The notes under the pieces: generated by a model
Told to the model about the DNA's origin: nothing
What the model saw: only the letters and a program-made list of their open reading frames with translations
Databases searched by the model: none
Translations under genes and position numbers: made by a program
Source of the DNA: an uncultured Verrucomicrobiota bacterium
GTDB taxonomy: Bacteria > Verrucomicrobiota > Verrucomicrobiia > Limisphaerales > UBA9464
NCBI GenBank assembly: GCA_903907995.1
Contig: CAIVQH010000046.1
Location: 124,001-188,000 of the forward strand
Length of the DNA stretch: 64,000 nt
Direction: 5' to 3'
Shown: positions 42,696 through 52,025 of the stretch, piece by piece
Layout: each line of letters begins with the position of its first letter
How positions within the stretch are numbered: the stretch's first letter is position 1

Positions 42696-45600
42696 TCAGG
42701 GACTGACCGTCACGCGGAAGAAATAGGGCAGCAGCGGATCAAGCGCCGGCAGCGTGGCTTCCAGCGGCGTGCCATCACTCCGGGTCGGGTCGGTGAGCGG
42801 CTGCCAGGAAGTCAGGTTGGTGCTCACTTCGAGCCGGTAAGTGCGCCCCGCGACAGTGGGCCAGGTAAAATGCACCGTGCCATTGGGCAGCACGGCTGGC
42901 AGGGACAGCTTCAGCACACTCGTGGCATTGCCGGGATCGGTCCCCGCCTGCCATTCGGCAAAGTCGCTCGCCCCGTCGCCATCCGTGTCACCCAGGCCCG
43001 TGTAACCCACCTTGACGCCTCCAAAAAACTGCTGCTCCCACAGGTCGCTGATGCCGTTGTGATTCGCATCGGGGAACGTGTAAACGCCGATGAAAACCAG
43101 ATCGTTGGTGGTGTCGCCGAGGGTGTTCGTCTGGGCGGGCGGCGTCACGTAGTAGGGCACCGGCTGCCAGGTGATGACGTACCGTCCGGCGGGCGCGTTG
43201 GTGCGGAAGACCAGGCCGCCGCCGGCAATGACGGAGTTGGTCGGGCCGGCAAGCGTGAAGGAGGCTTCCGCAAGGTTGTTGGAAACCACCAGCACCGTGC
43301 TGGCCACGGTGTGCAGGGTCACGCTGAAGTCATCCAACAGCCAGCCCGGACGCATCACTGAATTGAAACTGAAGAGCTGGTAATTGAAGCGCAGGCGCAC
43401 GACGTGCCCGACATAGCGGGAAAGATCCACCTCGGCCTCCTCCCAGCCGTCGGAAACGTCCGCCGGCACGGTGTAAAGGTCATTCCAGGTGCCCCCGTTG
43501 TCGGTCGTGAGGGCGACCTGACCGGCCTCGACAAGCATGTCGCCAAAACCGTCATCCGTACCCCCGGTCGTGTTCCCTGAAAAATCATAGTTCTGCCAGA
43601 AACGCAGGGTGGCCTGGTTGCCGCCGATGAGGGTGATCGCGGGTGAAATCAGGTCGGTGTCGGAAAAATCCAGCGAATCGCCGTTGAGGTTGGTGGCCCA
43701 GCAATTGGTCGGGCTGTGGGCATTGATGCCCAGGGCCGCCGCCGGCACGCCGAACTGCCAGACGCTGCCGCTGACATCGCCCCCCGAATCCCCGCCATCG
43801 CCGACATTGGAAAATCCGTCGGTCGAGCTGTTGTCGTACACGACCCAGCCCGCGACGCCGCCTTCCAGCTGGTCGGTCCAGGGCGGGGAGAGCGGCTTGA
43901 GTGTCCGGAAAGTGTAGAGGTGGCCCTGGTTGTTGTCCGTCGTCACGTTGCCGGCGGCATCGCGGCTCACCACCTGGAAATAGTACTGCTTGTCCGGCAG
44001 GAGCCCGTCGAGCTGCACGGAATGGTCGGTGGCCGACCCGGCGACGTAGGCGCTGCGGGTGAGGAAGGAATCATCGCCGCCGGATTCACCATAACGCACG
44101 AGCGCGTCGGTGAACTTGTCGGTGGTCCAGGTGACCACCGCCTCATTGTAGGAGGGCTCCGTCGCCACGCCGGCGATGGTCGCCGCCATCGTATCCACCG
44201 ACGCGCTCGTGGTGGTCTCGGTGCCGCCCGAATCAACATAGGCCGCAGACAGGGTATCGCCGTTGCTGGCGGGCAGGCGTGGCGGCCCGGGGAGTCCGGG
44301 TGCGCCCTGGGAAGGGGGCGCTCCCGGCGTCGCCGGAGCATTGGGTACCACGACGAACTGGCCGCGGAACCGGCCTTTCTGCGTGGTTTCAAACAGCGTG
44401 AGCGGCTGGGTCGCCGCCGTCGCGGTGGATCCCAGCTTCACCGTGACCTGGCCCAGGCCGGCGCGCTTCGCATCCGTCACCTCCACAATCACCGAGGCAG
44501 GCACCGTGTAGGCCGAACGGTCAAAGGCCAGGCTGGAACCATCGACCAGCTCCGGCGCCAGAAAACGGATGGCATCCGCCAGCAGCGTGGCGCGGTTGTT
44601 GGGGGCATCTCCCGCATCGGGCACCGCCTCGAAGGCATAGGAATTGAAGACCACGCGGCCCACCGCGTCCTGGCCGGTCTTCGGATAGCGCACCCCCACA
44701 ACCAGACCGCTTTCCTGAAAAAAGATGGGAGCGGCATTGGTGCCGGCCACGAGCGAGTCCGGAACGTCGGGCCAGTTGATGAGGCCCAGCTCGTCGGGGA
44801 AATTGCTGTAGTCCAGGTCCAGCGCGATGCCGCCGCCCACCGGTTCGCCCGGCACGGCGGTCAGCGAACTGGCCCCGGTGTCCGCCTGGAACGAAGCCAG
44901 ATGGAGCACATCGCTGATAAAATTGGTGGTGCCACCTTCCGTAAGCCGGCTGAGCAGGTCGAAGGAGCTGACGAAGAGCGAGCCCCCCAACTGGACGTAG
45001 GTGCCCAGTGCGTCGGTCAAACCGGCCGGTGGCGGCCCCAGCTCTTCCGGACGCCAGAGGACGAGGCGGTAGCGTTTCAAGTCGTTCGCACTGGGCACGG
45101 TCCCCATCTCGCTGACATTCCAGATCTCGTAGTTCAGCGAGAGGGCATCCATCGTACCGGTCCAGGTGTCGATTCCCGGATAGCCATCCAAGTTGCTCTC
45201 TTCGGAATACACGAGCAACGCCTCCGCCGGTTGGGGGGCGACAAAACGGAAGTAGAAGCCGCCATTGTTGTTGGTCGCCGTGTTGCCGGCGGCATCCGCG
45301 CCCACGACAAAATAGAAATACGTCTCGTTCGGCGTCAGCGATCCCAAGCTCAGGGAGTGATCGGTCAGCAGGCCCACGGCGCTGACCACATTGGTCACCG
45401 CGTTGGTCGTGCCATAGACCACCAGCGAGGTGGCCGGCTCGCTCGTCACCCAGCTCACGGTGCCATGACCAAAGCCAGTGTCGGTCGTGACGGTGGAAAT
45501 CACCGGCGGCAGATTGTCCACCCCGGCGGTGGCCACCCGGTCACCCGCCGGCGCGGCATCATGATAGACCACGGTAAGTGTGTCGCCATCATTGGCGCTC

Positions 45601-47951
45601 AGTTTGCCGTCACCCGCCACTGCCGTGCCGGTGATGAGCGGAACGGAGCCGGTGAAGGTGCCGTTGACTCCCACCCGGTCCAGCGCGACGTCAAATCCGG
45701 CCGGTTCCGAGGTGCTGCTGACCGTGACGGTCGCCGTCGGTTGCGCAGCGAGCTGGGCATCCACCAGGCGGATCACCGCCATGGAGGGCGAACGGAAGGC
45801 CCCGCGATCCCACGAGACCACGCCTTCGCCGGGAAGCGGCAGTTCGCCTGAGATCACCAGCGCAAAGTCCTGCTGCGGCGCGCCCTGGGTCTGGTGATGC
45901 ACATCCTGCACGACATTCTTGGCCCGCACGCGCACGACGTAGTCACCGGCCGCCGGCACACCCAGGTGAACCGCCTCCACGTTGTTGATGCGGTCGCCTT
46001 CCGGCGTGCCGGCGGTGGATTCGCCGTCGGCAAAGGCATTGCCCAGGAAGACCCGTCCGTCAGGAGCAACGACTTCCAGATCCAGGTCGTTCACCAAGGC
46101 GGGAATCGCCGCCGGCAGGCCCGGCACATCCGTATAGACGAGGGTCACTTTCAACTGGGCGTCTGGCCCGACCACCACATGCTGCTCGAACATCTGATCC
46201 GTGGAGAGTCCCGTCCCCTGCTCGACAAACTGATACCGGCGTGGCCCGGAGATCAGGTTTTCCAAATCGATCCGTCCCCAGCCCTCGTCGTTGTTGGGCA
46301 CCGGCCCGGTGTCACCCACCACGGTGCCGCTGCCCGGGTCGCCGGAACCGTCATTGGTCGGATCGGGAATGAGGGCGGTGCCCATGTCATCCGCCGAATT
46401 GATCAGCATCGCCTTAACCAGCGCGGGCGAGGGCGTCGCGCCGGCGTGGGTCGCGCGGTACCACTGCACTACCACCGCGCAGGCGCCGCTCGCGTGCGGC
46501 CCGGCCTGGGAAGTGCCACCCTGATACAGGTAGAGGTCGTCAATTGGCGACCAGGCGTTGTTGTCGTTGGCATAGACCGAACGGAGCGACGAGATCCACG
46601 TGCCCGGCGCGGTGATGTCGGGCTTGATGCGGCCATCCTCGGCGGGACCGCGGCTGGAGAAATCGGCCATCACTTCCTGGCCCTCGTCGTAGATGCCGAA
46701 GCCGAAGCGGTTGTTGTCGGTGGCACCCGTGGAAATGACATTCTTGGCCACCGCCGGGCTGTCCATCGTCTGCGGGCCGGGACCGGCGTTGCCCGCGCTG
46801 AACTCCAGCACATAGGGCTGCTCGCCCGGCACATCGGGATCGGCGTCACGCACCAGCGCGTCAAACTCGGCCGCGTCCAGGTTGTATTCGCCCGCCACAT
46901 CGTCGCCCCAGGAGTTGGAGCCGACATAGGCGCCGTTGCGCACGGCATACTGGGTCAGGGCGGCATAGCTCGGCGGCGCGTAATAATCTCCGGCCCCGTC
47001 GAAAATGCGTTCAATGACGAGATGCGCCCCGGGAGCGACGCCCAGGCCCCAGAACTGGCCATTGTCATCCACCTCGCCCGAGGCGGCATTGCCGGCCACG
47101 ATGCCGGCGACATGCGTGCCGTGGCTGTGCTCGTCCCGCGCATCGGCCAGGCCGCCATAGGCCGTCATGGCATCCACCCGCCCCGCGATGTCCGGATGCA
47201 GGTTTTTGATGTCGCCGGAATCGAGACCGGAATCGGCCACCGCCACCACGACGCCGCGCCCGTCAAAGCCAAGCTGCTGCACCGCGTTGAAAGTCCCCAC
47301 CTGGCCATCGTCACCGCCGACAATCTTGGCGGCGACTTCGTCCACCAGTTTCATGCGGGCGGCGCGTTCAATCCAGATCACCGCCTCGGATTTCGCCAGG
47401 GCGGACAGCCGGCGCGCATCCGCCCGGCCGGTGACAAAGGTGCCGCTGCTCAGCGTGTGCTGGCTGACCGGCCCCCGCAGGGTGCGCAGCACCGAGATCA
47501 GCTCCGCCGGGGTCGCGTTCGGGCGCAGCAGCAGCTTGACCGGCAAATTGGTCGATAAATTGGTCGCCAGCGCCGCCGTCAAGCGCGGGTGCAACTTCAT
47601 CTGGGGGTCCAGCGGCCCACTCCAGCGCACGTAGCCCAACGCCCTCACTGACGAGAGCTTCGTGCCCTCCAAATGGACCACAAAGGCGTCGTCGGGCACA
47701 AAATGGAGCAGTTCCACCCCCTTACGAGCCAATTCATCCCGCCATTCCGGTCGGATGTGGTTCGTAAATTGCAGCAGAAAAAGCCCCGAAGTGCCTGGCT
47801 CGTTTGGATTTAGGACTGCCGCCTTCGCCACCCGCGACGGCTCCGGGGTGGTGATGATCCCATTGCGCAGCCGGATGGACTTGGCTTCCTGGGCGGAAAC
47901 CCCGACCAGGCAACAAAGCCCCAAAAGGACCATGCGAAAGAAACGGAACAC
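42696..47951 (-). CDS. Very large secreted subtilisin-like (S8) protease
   Basis: A 1751-residue protein with a Sec signal (LLGLCCLVGVSAQ). The S8 catalytic domain spans about 210-630: Asp240 in VAVADSGLD, His277 in HSHGTHVAG, oxyanion Asn388 in SAGNAGPG, and Ser481 in GGTSQAGPHASG. A P-domain-like region follows (LDLEVVAPDG). Two fibronectin-like or phosphatase-like modules come next (VSWVTSEPATSLVVYG, VTWTTDKFTDALVRYG). The end holds thrombospondin type 3-like calcium repeats (DANHNGISDLWEQ, DTDGDGASDFAEWQAGTDP) and a closing beta module (TYRLEVSTNLTSWQPL). It is an extracellular enzyme, convergent with the TPR gene by 4 bp. Confidence 0.93.
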   Translation of the reverse strand: MFRFFRMVLLGLCCLVGVSAQEAKSIRLRNGIITTPEPSRVAKAAVLNPNEPGTSGLFLLQFTNHIRPEWRDELARKGVELLHFVPDDAFVVHLEGTKLSSVRALGYVRWSGPLDPQMKLHPRLTAALATNLSTNLPVKLLLRPNATPAELISVLRTLRGPVSQHTLSSGTFVTGRADARRLSALAKSEAVIWIERAARMKLVDEVAAKIVGGDDGQVGTFNAVQQLGFDGRGVVVAVADSGLDSGDIKNLHPDIAGRVDAMTAYGGLADARDEHSHGTHVAGIVAGNAASGEVDDNGQFWGLGVAPGAHLVIERIFDGAGDYYAPPSYAALTQYAVRNGAYVGSNSWGDDVAGEYNLDAAEFDALVRDADPDVPGEQPYVLEFSAGNAGPGPQTMDSPAVAKNVISTGATDNNRFGFGIYDEGQEVMADFSSRGPAEDGRIKPDITAPGTWISSLRSVYANDNNAWSPIDDLYLYQGGTSQAGPHASGACAVVVQWYRATHAGATPSPALVKAMLINSADDMGTALIPDPTNDGSGDPGSGTVVGDTGPVPNNDEGWGRIDLENLISGPRRYQFVEQGTGLSTDQMFEQHVVVGPDAQLKVTLVYTDVPGLPAAIPALVNDLDLEVVAPDGRVFLGNAFADGESTAGTPEGDRINNVEAVHLGVPAAGDYVVRVRAKNVVQDVHHQTQGAPQQDFALVISGELPLPGEGVVSWDRGAFRSPSMAVIRLVDAQLAAQPTATVTVSSTSEPAGFDVALDRVGVNGTFTGSVPLITGTAVAGDGKLSANDGDTLTVVYHDAAPAGDRVATAGVDNLPPVISTVTTDTGFGHGTVSWVTSEPATSLVVYGTTNAVTNVVSAVGLLTDHSLSLGSLTPNETYFYFVVGADAAGNTATNNNGGFYFRFVAPQPAEALLVYSEESNLDGYPGIDTWTGTMDALSLNYEIWNVSEMGTVPSANDLKRYRLVLWRPEELGPPPAGLTDALGTYVQLGGSLFVSSFDLLSRLTEGGTTNFISDVLHLASFQADTGASSLTAVPGEPVGGGIALDLDYSNFPDELGLINWPDVPDSLVAGTNAAPIFFQESGLVVGVRYPKTGQDAVGRVVFNSYAFEAVPDAGDAPNNRATLLADAIRFLAPELVDGSSLAFDRSAYTVPASVIVEVTDAKRAGLGQVTVKLGSTATAATQPLTLFETTQKGRFRGQFVVVPNAPATPGAPPSQGAPGLPGPPRLPASNGDTLSAAYVDSGGTETTTSASVDTMAATIAGVATEPSYNEAVVTWTTDKFTDALVRYGESGGDDSFLTRSAYVAGSATDHSVQLDGLLPDKQYYFQVVSRDAAGNVTTDNNQGHLYTFRTLKPLSPPWTDQLEGGVAGWVVYDNSSTDGFSNVGDGGDSGGDVSGSVWQFGVPAAALGINAHSPTNCWATNLNGDSLDFSDTDLISPAITLIGGNQATLRFWQNYDFSGNTTGGTDDGFGDMLVEAGQVALTTDNGGTWNDLYTVPADVSDGWEEAEVDLSRYVGHVVRLRFNYQLFSFNSVMRPGWLLDDFSVTLHTVASTVLVVSNNLAEASFTLAGPTNSVIAGGGLVFRTNAPAGRYVITWQPVPYYVTPPAQTNTLGDTTNDLVFIGVYTFPDANHNGISDLWEQQFFGGVKVGYTGLGDTDGDGASDFAEWQAGTDPGNATSVLKLSLPAVLPNGTVHFTWPTVAGRTYRLEVSTNLTSWQPLTDPTRSDGTPLEATLPALDPLLPYFFRVTVSP

Positions 47952-48218
47952 ACCCGAAAGCTAGCCAGAGTCGTGCCGGAAACAAGCGGGCGAAGAAGAT
48001 GGGCTCCAGCCTTTGAATCAGGTTTTAAAATGCGAATCATCAGCATGTTTTCCTGATTTCAGCCTCATTGGCTGGCTCGGAGTCACTCAACCTGCCGATA
48101 AGCAATCGGATGTGCCTTTCGCACTTACGCATGAAATGGCGGCCCGGTTTGCTCATGATGCAGACTCACACTTGTTCTGTGGAAATCAGTCTGAAGGTGA
48201 ACGAACTGCCCTTCCGCG

Positions 48219-48287
48219 CGTAGCAGCCGACGTGAGGAGGCTCCATTTTTCGCCCCAAGCCAGAGCCTCCTCACGTCGACTGCTACG
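48219..48287. repeat. 69-bp inverted-repeat element, copy A
   Basis: 24-bp arms (48219-48242 and 48264-48287) are inverted repeats with about one mismatch, centred on GACGTGAGGAGGCT. A second copy of the same length and sequence is at 60770-60838. The rest of the gap 47952-48305 holds only a weak AATCAGG/CCTGATT pair and no gene. Confidence 0.8.
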
Positions 48288-48305
48288 AAAAGGCGCTCCT
48301 TTGCC

Positions 48306-49091
48306 CTAATTTTGGCAGTCGGGCACCCGGCGGAGACCGGTGTGCTGCCCGAAGACCCGCCAGACGAAGCGGGGGTTGTTCCGGAAATAGCGCCGCCACA
48401 GCCGGCGCGGTTCAGAACACAGCCGGTACAACCATTCAAAGCCGCTCCGCTGAATCCAGCGCGGCGCCTGCCGAACCCGGCCAGCGTGAAAGTCGAAGGC
48501 CGCGCCGACGCCGATCATGATCTTGGCATCGAGCTTGGCCATGTGCTCGGCCATGAAGCGCTCCTGCTTCGGCGTGCTCAGGCCGACCCAGAAGAAATCC
48601 GGCTGCAAGTCCCCCACCTGCCTGGCCAGGCCGGCTAGCTCGTCCGGATTCAGCGGACGAAATGGCGGGGTGAAGGTGCCGACGATGCGGATACCGGGGT
48701 ACCGCTGCTCCAGCTTGGCCTTCAGCTCTTCGGCCACGCCGGGGTTGCCGCCGTAAAAGAAATGGGTGTGCCCGCTGTGCTGCGTCCAGGCAAAGACGGA
48801 CTCCATGAGGTCGGGGCCGTACACGCGGCCTGCCGATTTGTGGCCGGCGAGGCGGCTCAGCCAGACCATGGGCATGCCGTCGGGCGTGGTGAGCAGCGAG
48901 GCGTTATGGATCTGCCGCAGCGCCTCGTCCTCCTGCGATTCCATCACGCCGTGGACACCGGTCACGGTGACATAGCCACGCCGGCCGGCAGCCAGCGCAT
49001 CGCGTAGTGCAACAACGGCAGAATCGAGGTTCAGCACCGATATGCCCACGCCGAGCACATTGACCCGGGGCGGTGAATTGAACTCAGGCAC
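48306..49091 (-). CDS. WecG/TagA/CpsF family glycosyltransferase
   Basis: A 261-residue membrane-associated GT26 enzyme. The family pattern is clear: VNVLGVGISVLNLDSAV at the N-terminus, TVTGVHGVMES, TTPDGMPMVWLSRL, VYGPDLM, FFYGGNPGVAEE, and FFWVGLSTPKQERFMAEH with IMIGVGAAFDFHAG. These enzymes add the second sugar (often N-acetylmannosamine or its uronate) to a lipid-linked N-acetylglucosamine in polysaccharide or teichoic-acid synthesis. It fits with the WecA-like enzyme encoded at 53228-54304, although the two genes are separated by about 4 kb. Confidence 0.93.
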   Translation of the reverse strand: MPEFNSPPRVNVLGVGISVLNLDSAVVALRDALAAGRRGYVTVTGVHGVMESQEDEALRQIHNASLLTTPDGMPMVWLSRLAGHKSAGRVYGPDLMESVFAWTQHSGHTHFFYGGNPGVAEELKAKLEQRYPGIRIVGTFTPPFRPLNPDELAGLARQVGDLQPDFFWVGLSTPKQERFMAEHMAKLDAKIMIGVGAAFDFHAGRVRQAPRWIQRSGFEWLYRLCSEPRRLWRRYFRNNPRFVWRVFGQHTGLRRVPDCQN

Positions 49092-49160
49092 GGCGCGAGT
49101 CTAATCGGCTGCAGGCGCAGACGGAAGAGTCGTGTCGGGTTTGCCGGTTTAGTCGCGAAG

Positions 49161-49244
49161 CGCCCCCGGACATAAGAGGACAGATCCTTCCTGCTTTCCA
49201 AATTGATTCTCCTCACCAAGTTGGCGCTTGGGTTTTGTCCGGGC
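49161..49244. repeat. Inverted repeat with octamer-like core
   Basis: The outer arms CGCCCCCGGACA (49161-49172) and TGTCCGGGCG (49236-49245) are inverted. The core contains TTCCTGCTTTCCAAATT at 49188-49204, which is the inverted form of the 6087-6183 element with one 8-bp unit missing. It lies in the divergent gap between two genes. Confidence 0.45.
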
Positions 49245-49269
49245 GTGATTTCCCATTCCGGGGCTCACC

Positions 49270-50574
49270 ATGCGCTTCACCGCCCTGCTCCTCGCCGCCA
49301 CGACCGCCGTCGTGGTCCACACCGCCCAGGCCGAATCCTCCGCCGACCGGTATCTGGCGCAGTTCAAACTGCCGCCCGCGCCGGCCCGGCCGAAGCAGCC
49401 CCTGCTGCATACCGGCGACCGCCTCGCAATCTGCGGCGACTCGATCACCGAGCAGAAGCTGTATTCGCGGATCATGGAAACGTACCTCACCGTATGCGTC
49501 CCCGAGCTGCATGTGACCGTGCGCCAGTACGGCTGGAGCGGCGAGCAGGCCGGCGGGTTCCTCCACCGCATGACCAATGACGTGCTGCGCTTCAACCCGA
49601 CCATCGCGACGACCTGCTACGGCATGAACGACCATCGCTACGTGCCCTACACGCAGGAAATCGGCGACGCCTACCGCGCCAATATGGGCGACGTGGTCCG
49701 CTCCTTCCAAGCGCACGGCGTGCGCGTGGTGCTCGGCACCGCCGGACCGGTGGGCAAGATGCCCTCGTGGGTGAAGTCGGCCAAAGGCAGCGTACTGGAC
49801 CTCAATCTGAATCTCGCCGAACTCCGCAACATCGACCTCCAGCTCGCCGCCTCCGAAAAGACCGCCGGCTTTGCCGACGTCTTCCGGCCGATGTTGATGC
49901 AGGAATTCCGCGCCCGTTCGTACTACGGCACCAACTACGCCGTGCCCGGCAAGGACGGCGTCCACCCCGGCCTCGCGGGGCAGACGATGATGGCCTGGGC
50001 CTTCCTTCACGCGCTCGGCGTGGATGGCCAGATCGGCACCATCACGGTCTCGCTCGATTCCGGGAAGGCCACGGCCACCACCGGGCACACGGTCACCGCG
50101 AGCGGACCGGGCACCGTGACGCTGCACAGCACGCGTTATCCCTTCGTGGCCCCCTCCGCCGATCCGGCGGACGACAACAGCATCCGCTCGGCGTTCCAGT
50201 GGGTCCCGTTCGAGGAGGAACTGAACCTCTTCCTGCTGGTCGTGAAGGACGCCCGCAGTTCTGCCCGCTACGAAGTAAAATGGGGCGACATCACGCGCCG
50301 CTACACCGGCGCCGAACTCCGTCACGGTGTGAACCTCGCGCAGGACTTCACCGTGACCCCGTTCGACGCGGCCTTCCACGCGGTGGACACGGCCGTTGCC
50401 GCCAAGCAGGCCTACGAGACCAAGCAGGTCAAAGAACTGTTCCACGGCGAAGCCGGCCGCACCGACATGGAAGCCACCGTGCAACGCACCGAGGCCGAGC
50501 GCGCACCCCTCGCCGCCGCGATCCAGGCGGCAATGGTGCCGGTTGATCACACGATCACGATCACGCGGGAATAG
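49270..50574 (+). CDS. Secreted SGNH/GDSL hydrolase
   Basis: A 434-residue protein with a signal peptide (MRFTALLLAATTAVVVHTAQA). SGNH block I is ICGDSITEQ with the nucleophile Ser58. Block III is the TCYGMNDHRY Gly/Asn site. The catalytic Asp-x-x-His is in GKDGVHPGLAG. The C-terminal 150 residues form an additional beta-rich region (GTVTLHSTRYPFVAPSADP and on). Such enzymes are esterases or carbohydrate deacetylases acting outside the cytoplasm. The ATG at 49270 gives a proper signal peptide. The substrate is unknown. Confidence 0.92.
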   Translation: MRFTALLLAATTAVVVHTAQAESSADRYLAQFKLPPAPARPKQPLLHTGDRLAICGDSITEQKLYSRIMETYLTVCVPELHVTVRQYGWSGEQAGGFLHRMTNDVLRFNPTIATTCYGMNDHRYVPYTQEIGDAYRANMGDVVRSFQAHGVRVVLGTAGPVGKMPSWVKSAKGSVLDLNLNLAELRNIDLQLAASEKTAGFADVFRPMLMQEFRARSYYGTNYAVPGKDGVHPGLAGQTMMAWAFLHALGVDGQIGTITVSLDSGKATATTGHTVTASGPGTVTLHSTRYPFVAPSADPADDNSIRSAFQWVPFEEELNLFLLVVKDARSSARYEVKWGDITRRYTGAELRHGVNLAQDFTVTPFDAAFHAVDTAVAAKQAYETKQVKELFHGEAGRTDMEATVQRTEAERAPLAAAIQAAMVPVDHTITITRE

Positions 50575-50591
50575 GTGGAACTACAGACTTC

Positions 50592-50903
50592 ATGAAATCG
50601 GCTGTCACACCCGACGAGATCAAAGGTGTGGCGACGCGTCGCCTGGATCAGCTTCGTCTTCTGACTTTCGACGAGATCTCGGTCCTGCCTGCGTGTACGG
50701 AAGAAGTGGTGATTCTCCGCAACGGTGAAATCAAGATTGGTATCTATTCTGACCGTATGGTCAATGGATCCTTCCGTGTCGTAGTTCAGGCCTATTATCA
50801 CCGCGTTCTCTTCATCGGTACGATGACAGCAGATGGGTTCGTCATCGCGCCCGACGGCTCACAGTCGGCAGTGCCGCAGAAGATGATGTGGGAGTTCATC
50901 TGA
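50592..50903 (+). CDS. Hypothetical protein, 103 aa
   Basis: The protein is hydrophilic at the N-terminus (MKSAVTPDEIKGVATRRLDQ) and beta-rich after residue 35 (VVILRNGEIKIGIYSDRMVNGSF, then VVVQAYYHRVLFIGTM). It has no signal peptide or known motif. It follows the GDSL hydrolase gene by 17 bp but its base composition is less GC-rich, more like the gene at 50966. It could be of foreign origin. Function is unknown. Confidence 0.6.
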   Translation: MKSAVTPDEIKGVATRRLDQLRLLTFDEISVLPACTEEVVILRNGEIKIGIYSDRMVNGSFRVVVQAYYHRVLFIGTMTADGFVIAPDGSQSAVPQKMMWEFI

Positions 50904-50965
50904 AATCGTCGCAGCATCGATTCGGGCTGCGACCGTGGCGCAAACCGAGGCCGGCGAAGCGCCAT

Positions 50966-51649
50966 TCACTCAATCCATCTGCCTTTGCTGGTTTCTTTCC
51001 AGGCTCCCCCAGATTTTTCAAACAAAAGCATCCAATTGTGCGAGCCGTCCGACAAACCTCCGCCAACCGTCATGACTCGCACATGTGAGGAATCGCGCTC
51101 CGTTTGGAAATTGAGAATCGTGGCATTTTTCGTCGAAATTTTAGTCGCGTCATAAAGTGCCAGCAAATCGGCGTCCGTCAGCTTTTCAGCGATGCTAAAT
51201 CGTTCCCCCACCGGCTGATTGGTAATGATTTTCTGCCCGTTAGGAACGATCCAGCAGTACTCATGGGTTCTATGCTCATCTGCCCACCAATTGCCGAACC
51301 GTATGTACGGTATAATATCTTCATGGGGCGGATTAAGGACCGCTTGGTGGCAGTAAATGCCACGACACCGCAGGATGCGCTCCGATGAATTCGTCGGGGC
51401 AAAAAGAACCTGTATGGCAAACAGTTCTTTTTTTCCGTCTCCGTAAGCAATGCCTTCAAGCATCCAGACGTTAGTGCCCTCACCCCGGGCTGACCGAGTC
51501 AATTGGGAAACCACTTCGATGATCTCCGCCGTGATCTGGTTCCGACCCTCACCTATCAGTATTGGCCGGTTGGTCTGCGCCAGTGCGCATAATGCGGAGG
51601 CCAGAAACACGCTCCAAAAGGTGGCCGCAACGTGGCGTCTGAGTTTCAT
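50966..51649 (-). CDS. Hypothetical secreted protein, 227 aa
   Basis: The N-terminus is a signal peptide (ATFWSVFLASALCALAQ). The mature part has alpha/beta character with a C-R-G-x-x-C pair (ILRCRGIYCHQ), a WWADEHRTHEYCW segment and a C-terminal MLLFEKSGGAWKETSKG stretch. I recognise no family. The coding sequence uses more A and T than the neighbouring genes, and with 50592-50903 forms a small low-GC patch. Function is unknown; transfer is a possibility. Confidence 0.68.
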   Translation of the reverse strand: MKLRRHVAATFWSVFLASALCALAQTNRPILIGEGRNQITAEIIEVVSQLTRSARGEGTNVWMLEGIAYGDGKKELFAIQVLFAPTNSSERILRCRGIYCHQAVLNPPHEDIIPYIRFGNWWADEHRTHEYCWIVPNGQKIITNQPVGERFSIAEKLTDADLLALYDATKISTKNATILNFQTERDSSHVRVMTVGGGLSDGSHNWMLLFEKSGGAWKETSKGRWIE

Positions 51650-51808
51650 AAGAGTTAATCCCCGTTTAACTGAGCCTTTCGACAGGTGACCACGCTACGA
51701 ACTTGGCTTCCGTTGTCAGGCTACATTTTGATGGGATTGCCAGAATGGGCGCATCTTTTTCCAATGTGGTCGGCGGCGATGACCCAAGCTCGACGCGAAG
51801 TCCGCGAG

Positions 51809-51932
51809 GTCTTGGACTGCGGCAGTCCTCTACCGCTTTGGTTGGGGCAACCGTTCAGAGGCAGTCATGCTTCAGCCCGTCGTCCACTCATCCGACGGCC
51901 GAAAGCGGCAGAGGACTGCCGCAGTCCAAGAC
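51809..51932. repeat. 124-bp element with 31-bp terminal inverted repeats (MITE-like)
   Basis: Arms 51809-51839 and 51902-51932 are inverted copies with one mismatch in 31 positions; the core motif is CTTGGACTGCGGCAGTCC. The 62-bp interior has no coding sequence. The surrounding gap 51650-52025 otherwise shows no gene. It has the size and arm length of a non-autonomous mobile element. Confidence 0.8.
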
Positions 51933-52025
51933 GCTACCGCGCCCACCACTGCCTCGGTCCACCTCACCCACTTCGGAATCGATCAACGCACTAACGCCCG
52001 CGCAAAACTAACCTCGAAGGCACTG

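Noticed and set aside
47952-48218. A gene or array in the gap between the subtilase and the 69-bp element
   Set aside because: Only a weak AATCAGG/CCTGATT inverted pair is visible and no frame has coding character.
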